A stretch of 14,033 bases of DNA. Source: Acidobacteriaceae bacterium. Lineage in GTDB: Bacteria > Acidobacteriota > Terriglobia > Terriglobales > Acidobacteriaceae. Below, one piece after another: positions 6,926-13,329 of this stretch. The stretch spans positions 2,733 to 16,765 of the forward strand of contig PMWR01000519.1 of NCBI GenBank assembly GCA_003166055.1. The letters run 5' to 3'. Numbering within the stretch: position 1 is the stretch's first letter; each line of letters opens with the position of its first letter. The translations under genes and the position numbers were made by a program. The notes below the pieces were generated by a model. That model had not been told where the DNA came from. It saw only the letters and a list, made by a program, of their open reading frames with translations, and made no database searches.

Positions 6926-8277
6926 GGTTGTTCCTCACGCGGCAAAACCCTGGCGGTCCAATACCAGAGAAAGAAGAATGTACTCACGGTCCAGAGAGAA
7001 GTGGCCAGCGCGATACCGGCCACGCCATACCAGCGCATCAGAATCAGGTTCAAGACAATATCCAGAACCAGATTCAACACGCCGCAATACAAAATGAGAT
7101 CCGTGCGCCGCATGGCAATCAAAAAGCGGTAGAAGACCCGGCTGGATACAAAGAAAGGAATTTGCATGGCGTACATGGCGAGCACCGGCGCAACCACGGC
7201 CGCATCGTGCGGACCAAACGCGCCGCGCTGGAATGCAATGCGGATCAGCAAGTGCGATCCAGCGATGAGCACCACCGCGACAGGCGCTGACACCAGCGCG
7301 GTCAGCCGCACCCAGGTCCGCAGGGTTCGCCGGCAGCTGGTCCACTCCCGCCTGGCAATCATGCCGGAAAAGTAAGGCGTGACAGCCGTAGAAACCGCCC
7401 CGGCGAGCAGCCAGAGCACTACGCTCACAAAGCGGTTTGCGTACACCAGTGCGGAGACGCTGCCCGCCGGGAGCATCGCGGCCATCGCCTGATCCACCAG
7501 CAACCCACTCGACGCCACTGCTCCGCTCAGCAGCACCGGCCCGTACTGGTGCGCCACTTCGCGCGTCGCCTCGGTCATCCCATACCAGCGCAGGCTCAGG
7601 CGATAACCCTGGGCGTTCATCATCCGCGTCACCACCGCCGTGTGAATGAGCGCGCCCGCGAGCGTCGAGTAGACCATCGCCCAGATGCCGAAGCGGCCGT
7701 TCAGCACCAGCACACCCACGATGATCGATATGGAGATCGTCGCCGGAGCAAGTGCAGGCCACGCAAACTTCTCGAAAACATTTAGAACGGCGGTACAGTT
7801 GGTGGCGATTCCGGTCAGCAGCACCACCGGCAGCAGGGCATAAAAAAGCCGTACCGAAAGATCCAGCTTTGCCGCTGGAAAGCGCGACGCAATCACCGGA
7901 AAGAATTCTCGCGCTGTCAACGCCATGCCAGCCGAGGCGGCAATGAGCAGAACGCACATCCACAGCGTGGCATTCGACAGCAGCCGCTGGGCGCTCTCGT
8001 GGCCCTCCCGTTCCCTCACCCGGATCAGCGTGGGCACAAGCGCCTGGTTCATCGACTCGGAGATCAGGTTAATCAGCAGTCCGGGAATGAGCGCTGCCGT
8101 GAGAAATGCATCCATGGCGTCCGATCGGCCATAGACCCCGGCAACAGAAACCTCCTTCAACGTTGCGACAAGCTTCACCAGAATCCCGGCCGCCGTAACC
8201 GATGCGGCGGCGCGAAAGATGCGCCGATTGACGCTGGCGCCGTTGAAGAGCTGTCCGATTTTGGCGATGGTTGACAT
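6922..8277 (-). CDS. MurJ/MviN-family flippase, probable EPS repeat-unit (Wzx-like) transporter
   Basis: A polytopic inner-membrane protein of 451 residues in the MOP-superfamily MurJ/MviN family, which moves undecaprenyl-linked glycans across the membrane. I chose ATG 8277 (MSTIAKIGQLFNG): the open frame upstream only reads through the end of the ligase gene, and a 20-bp gap after that stop fits the operon. No clear ribosome site is visible. The N-terminus aligns with E. coli MurJ at a constant offset of 17. The essential aspartate D39 is kept (D56, SDAMDAF), but R18 and R24 become K35 and K41, and R52 becomes I69. Those arginines are needed in MurJ for lipid II. Together with its place between ligase and deacetylase, this argues for an EPS repeat unit as substrate rather than lipid II (inference). 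Confidence 0.87.
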   Translation of the reverse strand: MSTIAKIGQLFNGASVNRRIFRAAASVTAAGILVKLVATLKEVSVAGVYGRSDAMDAFLTAALIPGLLINLISESMNQALVPTLIRVREREGHESAQRLLSNATLWMCVLLIAASAGMALTAREFFPVIASRFPAAKLDLSVRLFYALLPVVLLTGIATNCTAVLNVFEKFAWPALAPATISISIIVGVLVLNGRFGIWAMVYSTLAGALIHTAVVTRMMNAQGYRLSLRWYGMTEATREVAHQYGPVLLSGAVASSGLLVDQAMAAMLPAGSVSALVYANRFVSVVLWLLAGAVSTAVTPYFSGMIARREWTSCRRTLRTWVRLTALVSAPVAVVLIAGSHLLIRIAFQRGAFGPHDAAVVAPVLAMYAMQIPFFVSSRVFYRFLIAMRRTDLILYCGVLNLVLDIVLNLILMRWYGVAGIALATSLWTVSTFFFLWYWTARVLPREEQP

Positions 8278-8297
8278 GGGTCGGGCCAGCCGCCAAT

Positions 8298-9533
8298 CTA
8301 CAGCGCAGGATGTGCGGCCGGCGCGGGCCCTCCCAACGCAGCCCCAGAAGGATGGGTGCGGTCCGCGAAACACGCAGCCAAACGTTGTGGTTCTTCCCTG
8401 GCCAGCCGCCCGGCCAGTGCAATCGCTCCCAGCAGTAGCCAGGTCGTGCGGCTCTCCTCCACGGTGGCCACAAGCGATGTGAGTGCCCAGACCGACAGTG
8501 CCGTCGCCAGCGCCAGCAGCAGCGGCCCGCGGGTCTGCAACAACCCCCACACTGTCGCGGCCACAATGCATGCAGCAATGAACAAGGCGCACAACCCTCC
8601 ACCCACAAGAATCGATAGCACGCTGTTATGCGCTGTATCCTGCGGATTCATTCCCGCGGCGGCAACAAATGAACCGGCTCCCGTGCCCAGCCACGGAGCT
8701 TGCACAAACGCATGCCAACCCGCGTCCCAGATATTTAGTCGCTGGTTCAGGTCTCCGCCTGCCATCTGTGCGGGAATGGTTGTCAGTCGTTCAAATGTCT
8801 CATGGGGAACACCGAACCAGAGAACAAAAGCGATCACCGGCAAAACAAATGCCGCGGCCATCATTGCCCGAGTAGGCCTGCGCAAAAACAGCAGCGCACT
8901 TCCCGCCAGCGCTACCAACGCCGCCAGAAATCCGCCGCGAGAGGCAGTCAACAGGACGGCAACCAGGCCCAGTGGCAAATAGCCGAGCGCCAGTACGCGA
9001 GCCGGCCAGCGCGGCTCGCAGTTCACCAGTAGGGCCGCCAACGGAATTCCAATATCAAGAAAGCGGGCAACGTCGTTCGGGTCCTGTCCAACTGCAACAA
9101 AGCGAGTCTGGCCCGCCGCCATCGCTTCCGCCGATGCGAGGTTAGCCACAGTCAGCGCGGCCAGCACCCACGATCCGGCAACGTAGGCGCGCAGCAATGC
9201 GCGCAAGTCACGCGGGCTTTCAGCAAACTCCCATATTAGCCAGACAATCATCATCTCCTGAAAATAGCCGCGCAGCCTCTCCAGGGTTGCATGCTGATCG
9301 ATGGCCCAGAAATACGAGCAGCAGAACCAGAGGTAGAAGACAAGCACCACCCACTGCAGGAGCCCAGGAGTGCGCAGGCGCCCGGAATGCAGAATGGCCG
9401 GAATCGCTACCAGGAGCAGCAGCAATCCAATGATGCGGGCAACGTTGCCGAGTGGTTCGCCGGAGTCGAGCGAATACTCCCATGGAATTGCAAAGGCGAA
9501 CAGCAGCAACAATCCCCACGCAAGCTTTCGCAT
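8298..9533 (-). CDS. O-antigen ligase / Wzy-type polymerase family membrane protein
   Basis: A polytopic inner-membrane protein of 411 residues with about ten or more hydrophobic segments. It has the Wzy_C/WaaL pattern: TASRGGFLAAL (196-206, with the periplasm-facing arginine R199), then a long periplasmic loop (about 244-300) containing RLNIWDAGWHAFVQAPWLG and GTGAGSF, ending in AHNSVLSILVGGG with H302 at the place of the functionally important histidine of WaaL-type ligases. It would polymerise lipid-linked repeats (Wzy role) or ligate polymer to an acceptor (WaaL role). Sequence alone does not separate the two; the EPS operon favours polymerase (inference). The start is ATG 9533, with AGAGG 8 nt upstream and only 2 bp after the preceding stop. 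The C-terminal ~30 residues are Ala/Pro-rich and look disordered. Confidence 0.88.
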   Translation of the reverse strand: MRKLAWGLLLLFAFAIPWEYSLDSGEPLGNVARIIGLLLLLVAIPAILHSGRLRTPGLLQWVVLVFYLWFCCSYFWAIDQHATLERLRGYFQEMMIVWLIWEFAESPRDLRALLRAYVAGSWVLAALTVANLASAEAMAAGQTRFVAVGQDPNDVARFLDIGIPLAALLVNCEPRWPARVLALGYLPLGLVAVLLTASRGGFLAALVALAGSALLFLRRPTRAMMAAAFVLPVIAFVLWFGVPHETFERLTTIPAQMAGGDLNQRLNIWDAGWHAFVQAPWLGTGAGSFVAAAGMNPQDTAHNSVLSILVGGGLCALFIAACIVAATVWGLLQTRGPLLLALATALSVWALTSLVATVEESRTTWLLLGAIALAGRLAREEPQRLAACFADRTHPSGAALGGPAPAAHPAL

Positions 9534-9535
9534 TC

Positions 9536-10621
9536 CTAAAACCTCTGCGAGTAAACCAGCCCGGCGTAGATGGTCACGCCGATCGCCGATTGGATGGCTG
9601 ACTCCATCGTCTTGTTCATCAGGTTCTTGGCCATCGAGTCGGGCACGTACAAAATGTCATGATCGTGAATTGGCTGGTCAGGATCCTGCCCATGCAGCAT
9701 GCGCCGCAGGTTCAACGTGGTTAGCGTGCGTCCGCCTTTTTGTTCGCGAATCAGCAGCGCCTTTCCTGCGGCTGCGTTTTGCGTCGGACCCCAGGCCAGC
9801 GAAAGCGCCTGAACCACCGTCAGCCCCTGCGCCGGATCGACTGGAAATCCACCCGGCCGAATCACATCGCCGACCACGTACACCAGCCCTGCGCGGCTCA
9901 CCTGCACCGTGTCTCCAGGCGCAAGTTCCGGATTGTGATCTGCGCTGGTGTCGGTACCACTTGGGTCCAGCACCACCGGATGCGGCGTATTCGGTTCGCT
10001 GCGATGGAAGATATTCACCAGTGTTCCGGCGGCTGGCGCGACTCCTGAGGCAGCGGAGATCAGGTCCAGCAGGCGATGGTGCAACGTAAATGGATACACC
10101 CCCGGACGCGTCACTTCCCCCAGAACGCTCACGTCCTGGCCGGCATACGCCGTCACCAACACCGACACCTGCGGATGAAGCAGCATTCCCTTAGCCACCA
10201 GCGCCGCTTCCACCGCGTGCGCCGCCGCCCGTTCATCCATGCCGCCCACCTGCACCTCGTCAATCATGGGAAGCGTGACGGTGCCCGCCGCGGACACACG
10301 CACCGCCGAATGAAACTCCGGCGTGCGAAACTCGCTCACATCCAAAAAATCACCTGGCCCGATGGGAGCCGGCATGGGCAACGTCGCCTGCGCTGTGCCC
10401 GGCGGCAACTCAGCCTGATTCGCTTCATTCCAAATTGGAGGAGCTTCTTTCGGGCTAGGCAGCGTCCGAATTTCCTGCGTTTGCGGAAACTTCACCACGC
10501 CCGACGGAAGTCCTGACGTGTTCGGTGTCGGCGCCTGCCCCCGCGCTGCTGCGCCGGCCAGGACCACCACCAGCAGCGCCGCAACCGCGCCTTTCCCGGA
10601 GCGTCCAAGCGAATCCATCAT
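9536..10621 (-). CDS. Candidate nested reading of the OPX (Wza-like) part from an internal start
   Basis: Within the 850-codon frame, tandem ATGs (10616-10621, residues 490-491) are preceded by GGGAGG (10629-10634) with a 7-nt spacer, a better ribosome site than that of the full-length start. Translation from here gives 361 residues, about the length of stand-alone Wza (379). It would begin with a textbook signal peptide: a basic n-region (GRSGKG), hydrophobic core AVAALLVVVLAGAAA and a cleavage-like site near ARGQA. The cell may therefore make a free periplasmic/outer-membrane OPX as well as, or in place of, the fused form. Part of the site is imposed by the codons for VGGAL, so function is inferred. 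An alternative is that a stop was lost, by mutation or sequencing error, between two formerly separate genes. Confidence 0.45.
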   Translation of the reverse strand: MMDSLGRSGKGAVAALLVVVLAGAAARGQAPTPNTSGLPSGVVKFPQTQEIRTLPSPKEAPPIWNEANQAELPPGTAQATLPMPAPIGPGDFLDVSEFRTPEFHSAVRVSAAGTVTLPMIDEVQVGGMDERAAAHAVEAALVAKGMLLHPQVSVLVTAYAGQDVSVLGEVTRPGVYPFTLHHRLLDLISAASGVAPAAGTLVNIFHRSEPNTPHPVVLDPSGTDTSADHNPELAPGDTVQVSRAGLVYVVGDVIRPGGFPVDPAQGLTVVQALSLAWGPTQNAAAGKALLIREQKGGRTLTTLNLRRMLHGQDPDQPIHDHDILYVPDSMAKNLMNKTMESAIQSAIGVTIYAGLVYSQRF

Positions 10622-12088
10622 GAGCGCGCCTCCCACAGCCAGCCATAGGCTGACAAACAACGTAATCGCCATATAGAGCGGCAGGTCCGGCGAAACCGGC
10701 TTGACCGGCTGCCGCGCAAAGTCCACGACCGAGATGCTGGAGCCATGGACGCCCGCCGCCATTCCCGCCTCCTCCACCTTCTCGAGCACCCGCATATAAA
10801 CTTCGTGACTCGCGTCGGCCTCGCGGCGCATAACCTCATACTCGGCGGAGGCCTCATTCAGCTTCATTCCCTCCGCGGTGTGTTCTTCCAGGCTTTTGCG
10901 CACTAGCTCTTCGCGGTCCACCGCTGTTTGCCAAGCCGTCTTGAATCGCTCCACAAGCTTGCTGTCCTCAGCCAGTTTCTGCTTGTCCAGGTTCTTCAAC
11001 TCGCTGCGAATCTCCACGACACGTGGAAAATTCGGCCCATGCTCCGCCGCAAGTTGCGCGGCCTCCAGCTCCAGTTCGCTTTGCTGCGCATGAATCTGTT
11101 GCAAAAGCGCTGTCGCAAAGCCGCCGCTTTCCTCCTGCAACCGGGGGTCGGAAGCGATCACAACCTCCGGATCGCCTTGCGATGCGGAACGGTATTCAGC
11201 CTCGCGCAGGAGGCGATCGGTAGTGGCGGCCACCAACTGCCGTCCCAGTTCGTCCACCTCGAGTAGGGCCGTCGCATGCTGGCTCTCGCCCGGTTGGCCA
11301 TTTGCCAGTGTCTCCGGCGTGCTCAGAATCCCGTGATCGCGCTGAAAAGCCGCCAGACGCTGCTGATCCTGCTCTCCCCGTGCCTTCAAATCCTTCAACT
11401 GGCTCTCCAGCCAGCTCACGGCCTTACTCGTCGCCTGCACATGCGACTCGCCTTCCTGCTCCCCATACGCGCGAATCAACGCGTTCACTACGGCAGCCGA
11501 AAGCGCCGCGTCCCTGCAGCGAAATCGAATCTGGATCAGCAGCGTGCGCGGAAGGCTCTGCACCTGAAGACGCCTCTGAAACCGCTCCAGCAGCCACGCC
11601 TGCGCCGCGGCATTGGCTCCATCGTCCGCCGGCGCTTCGGGGCGAAACTGCGGAAAGCGTCCGGCAAAATTGCCCATGAATCCCGGCGCTTGGTAGAGCT
11701 TGAGCCTCGTGATCACGCGCCACGCCAGTTGGTCGCTGCGAAAGACGTTGGCCAGCGTCTCCAGTTGCATTGGCGCGGAGAGAATCGACGAGGATACCTG
11801 GGGCTCGACCTCATCCATGCTTAGGGACGAAGCTGGCGACGTGCGCAGTTCCACCCGTGCGGTCGCTTCATATTGATTGGGAGCGATCAGACAGTAGAGC
11901 AGGCAGAGCAGCAGCAATCCGCCGACCACAAGCGCAACCAGTTTGCGCCGGCGCACCAGAATCGCCCAAACCTCGCGCAGAGATGTTGAGGATCCTTGCC
12001 GGCTGACCCCGGTCCCGGATCTCTCAGTCCTGGAACCGCCATCCTCTTCATGCGGCAAATCGTTCAGGCGAGCGGAAACGTTCGTCAC
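9536..12088 (-). CDS. Fused polysaccharide co-polymerase (Wzz/GNVR) and outer-membrane polysaccharide export (poly_export/SLBB) protein
   Basis: An 850-residue frame that joins two export proteins usually encoded separately. PCP half: cytoplasmic N-terminus, Wzz domain from about residue 36, TM1 (about 50-69), periplasmic region with coiled coils (about 210-445), the proline-rich PVKPVSPDLP (461-470) and TM2 (471-490). There is no Walker A/B and no tyrosine tail, so it is not a BY-kinase. Then a short basic loop and a third hydrophobic stretch (501-516) like a signal peptide. OPX half: poly_export domain (about 575-650, starting IGPGDFLDVSEF), a first SLBB (from about 651, DVSVLGEVTRPGVYPF), a second SLBB (from about 735, VYVVGDVIRPGGFPV) and a C-terminal helix candidate (about 825-850) that may form the outer-membrane pore, as in Wza. 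There is no lipobox cysteine. The start is GTG 12088, with GAGG 10 nt upstream. First gene of the operon. Confidence 0.88.
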   Translation of the reverse strand: MTNVSARLNDLPHEEDGGSRTERSGTGVSRQGSSTSLREVWAILVRRRKLVALVVGGLLLLCLLYCLIAPNQYEATARVELRTSPASSLSMDEVEPQVSSSILSAPMQLETLANVFRSDQLAWRVITRLKLYQAPGFMGNFAGRFPQFRPEAPADDGANAAAQAWLLERFQRRLQVQSLPRTLLIQIRFRCRDAALSAAVVNALIRAYGEQEGESHVQATSKAVSWLESQLKDLKARGEQDQQRLAAFQRDHGILSTPETLANGQPGESQHATALLEVDELGRQLVAATTDRLLREAEYRSASQGDPEVVIASDPRLQEESGGFATALLQQIHAQQSELELEAAQLAAEHGPNFPRVVEIRSELKNLDKQKLAEDSKLVERFKTAWQTAVDREELVRKSLEEHTAEGMKLNEASAEYEVMRREADASHEVYMRVLEKVEEAGMAAGVHGSSISVVDFARQPVKPVSPDLPLYMAITLFVSLWLAVGGALMMDSLGRSGKGAVAALLVVVLAGAAARGQAPTPNTSGLPSGVVKFPQTQEIRTLPSPKEAPPIWNEANQAELPPGTAQATLPMPAPIGPGDFLDVSEFRTPEFHSAVRVSAAGTVTLPMIDEVQVGGMDERAAAHAVEAALVAKGMLLHPQVSVLVTAYAGQDVSVLGEVTRPGVYPFTLHHRLLDLISAASGVAPAAGTLVNIFHRSEPNTPHPVVLDPSGTDTSADHNPELAPGDTVQVSRAGLVYVVGDVIRPGGFPVDPAQGLTVVQALSLAWGPTQNAAAGKALLIREQKGGRTLTTLNLRRMLHGQDPDQPIHDHDILYVPDSMAKNLMNKTMESAIQSAIGVTIYAGLVYSQRF
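10629..10634 (-). promoter_or_regulatory. Internal Shine-Dalgarno at the PCP/OPX junction
   Basis: GGGAGG on the minus strand, 7 nt before the ATG at 10621 and 10 nt before the second ATG. It decides whether the OPX domain can be translated on its own. It lies in the codons for the end of the second PCP membrane helix. Confidence 0.5.
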
Positions 12089-12126
12089 GGCGCGGGAACC
12101 TCACACCCATGAGCCCTCGCGCAGGA

Positions 12127-12137
12127 CTACCGCCCCT
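12127..12137 (-). promoter_or_regulatory. ops/JUMPstart-like element in the leader of the EPS operon
   Basis: The minus strand reads AGGGGCGGTAG, which contains the exact 8-base core GGCGGTAG of the ops element (known consensus GGCGGTAGNNT). The next bases, TCCTG, do not keep the T expected at position 11. It lies 38 nt before the GTG of the PCP-OPX gene. In enterobacteria this element pauses RNA polymerase and recruits RfaH to long polysaccharide operons; the JUMPstart version, as I recall it, also has AGG before the core. A NusG paralogue using it here is inference. None is encoded in the window. Confidence 0.4.
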
Positions 12138-12145
12138 ATTCAATC

Positions 12146-12180
12146 CAAAAATACGCTGCGGAGAAATCCCCAGCAGTATT
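12146..12180 (-). terminator. Hairpin followed by U-tract between the epimerase and PCP-OPX genes
   Basis: On the minus strand the arms AATAC-GCTG-GGA and TCC-CAGC-GTATT pair for 12 bp, interrupted by one G·G mismatch (C·C on the plus strand) and one bulged base, around a 4-nt TTTC loop. The 3' arm runs into TTTTT (plus-strand A-run at 12147-12151). It sits 78 nt after the epimerase stop and about 60 nt before the PCP-OPX start. It is either the terminator of the epimerase transcript or an attenuator in the leader of the export operon. Pairing was judged by eye without an energy calculation. Confidence 0.5.
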
Positions 12181-12222
12181 TCAGACCTGGGACCGAAAGT
12201 TAGTGCGTTCCATCACATACCA

Positions 12223-12263
12223 AATTGAACGGATTCACCGGGGTCGTTGACCCGGATTCAATT
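12223..12263 (-). repeat. Imperfect inverted repeat at the epimerase 3' end
   Basis: The outer arms AATTGAA (12223-12229) and TTCAATT (12257-12263) are perfect 7-bp complements. An inner GGGTC (12241-12245) / GACCC (12249-12253) stem lies between them, and a direct repeat CGGATTCA occurs at 12230 and 12253. It spans the epimerase stop codon. It may be a 3'-end structure, but there is no U-tract. Confidence 0.3.
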
Positions 12264-13205
12264 CATTCCTCCGCCCGCCCGGTACCATTCAACGGTACGG
12301 CGTAACCCCTCCCTGAAATCGACAATTGGCTCGTAACCGATTAGTTCCCCGGCCAGTCGAATGTCCGCCAGCGAGTCGCGAATGTCCCCGGCGCGCTGGG
12401 GCGCGTATACCGGCTTGCCCTTGTAGCCGGTCAATTCGCACAGCAGCTCAAACGTCTCGTTCAGCGTAAAGCGTTTGCCAACTGCAATATTCACCACCGA
12501 GCCGGATACCTCTTGCGCCGGCGCTTCGGCTGCCAGGAGATTGGCGTGGACCACGTTGTCGATGTAGGTAAAGTCGCGGCTCTGCCCGCCGTCCCCGTAG
12601 ATGGTTGGCTGCTCTCCGGCCAGCATGCGTTGGCAGAAAATCGCCAGCACCCCGGAGTACTGCGAGGTTGGATCCTGGTAGGGCCCGAAGACATTGAAGT
12701 AGCGCAGCACCACCGTTTCCAGCCCGTAAACCCGCGCGAAGGCACGCATGTAGAGCTCACCGGCCAGCTTTGCCACGGCATAAGGCGAAATCGGATTCGG
12801 CAGCATCCCCTCGTGCTTGGGCAAGGTGGGCGTGTCTCCGTACGCCGACGACGAGCCTGCATAAATCACCCGCCGCACTCCAGCCGGGCGCGCAGCCACC
12901 AGCAGATTCAGCGTTGCATCCACGCAATTTCGATTGGTGGCAATTGGGTCGGCCACTGAGCGCGGGACCGATGCCAGCGCCGCCTCGTGAAAGACGATCT
13001 CCACGCCGGCGCAAGCCTGCGCGCAGGCATCCGGATCGGCCAGGTCGCCCTCGATGAACTCCATCGCCTCAAGCCCGGCCAGGTTGGCGCGCTTGCCGGT
13101 GTTGAAGCTGTCGATGCCGCGCACGGAATCACCGCGCGCCACCAGCGCAGCGGCAATGGAGCGTCCAATGAACCCCGCAACTCCGGTAACAAGAAAACGT
13201 GCCAA
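12258..13205 (-). CDS. Extended SDR sugar-nucleotide epimerase, UDP-HexNAc 4-epimerase-like
   Basis: A cytoplasmic NAD-dependent short-chain dehydrogenase, 315 residues. It has the Rossmann loop TGVAGFIG (G8, G11, G14), an acidic strand end GIDSFNTGKRANL (30-42), SSSAYG (118-123), the catalytic Y142-x3-K146 (SPYAVAK) and RYFNVFGPYQDP (168-179). The GIDSFNTG and NVFGPYQDP segments resemble WbpP/TviC-type UDP-GlcNAc(A) 4-epimerases, although UDP-glucose or UDP-glucuronate epimerases are related. I set the start at TTG 13205: GAGGAG (13212-13217) lies 6 nt upstream and the product then begins MARFLVTGVAGFIG, the usual start. The open frame could extend to TTG 13241, but those 12 residues have no family support. 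Divergent from the 6-dehydrogenase, with which it could make a UDP-HexNAc-uronate. Confidence 0.89.
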   Translation of the reverse strand: MARFLVTGVAGFIGRSIAAALVARGDSVRGIDSFNTGKRANLAGLEAMEFIEGDLADPDACAQACAGVEIVFHEAALASVPRSVADPIATNRNCVDATLNLLVAARPAGVRRVIYAGSSSAYGDTPTLPKHEGMLPNPISPYAVAKLAGELYMRAFARVYGLETVVLRYFNVFGPYQDPTSQYSGVLAIFCQRMLAGEQPTIYGDGGQSRDFTYIDNVVHANLLAAEAPAQEVSGSVVNIAVGKRFTLNETFELLCELTGYKGKPVYAPQRAGDIRDSLADIRLAGELIGYEPIVDFREGLRRTVEWYRAGGGMN

Positions 13206-13329
13206 TCCCTGCTCCTCTGAGGCCACAATGCGAGACAGCAATGCTCAACTACCGCAAGGCAAAGGATACTACTGCGTGCCGCCGAACACCGTGCTCGCTC
13301 CGCCGCCTCCTGGCTCTACAATCGACAAC
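13206..13329. promoter_or_regulatory. Divergent spacer between epimerase and dehydrogenase
   Basis: This 124-bp stretch must contain the start signals of both divergent genes. On the plus strand, TACAAT (13317-13322) matches five of six -10 bases and ends 7 nt before the dehydrogenase ATG, where no Shine-Dalgarno is visible, so a leaderless transcript is possible. No good -35 is seen. On the minus strand, the epimerase ribosome site GAGGAG is at 13212-13217; I find no confident promoter for it. Confidence 0.4.

Noticed and set aside
8278..8592. N-terminal extension of 105 residues on the flippase frame
   Set aside because: It reads through the 3' part of the ligase gene in another frame, is Cys/Gly/Arg-rich and does not resemble MurJ. 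The family-like N-terminus starts at ATG 8277.
13206..13241. Epimerase start at TTG 13241
   Set aside because: It adds 12 residues before the conserved first strand. GAGGAG is placed correctly for TTG 13205.
13249..13256. Second ops-like sequence (TGCGGTAG, minus strand) upstream of the epimerase
   Set aside because: It matches only 7 of 8 core bases, and the same variant appears inside nuoN coding sequence near 887 and 1308, so it is probably chance.
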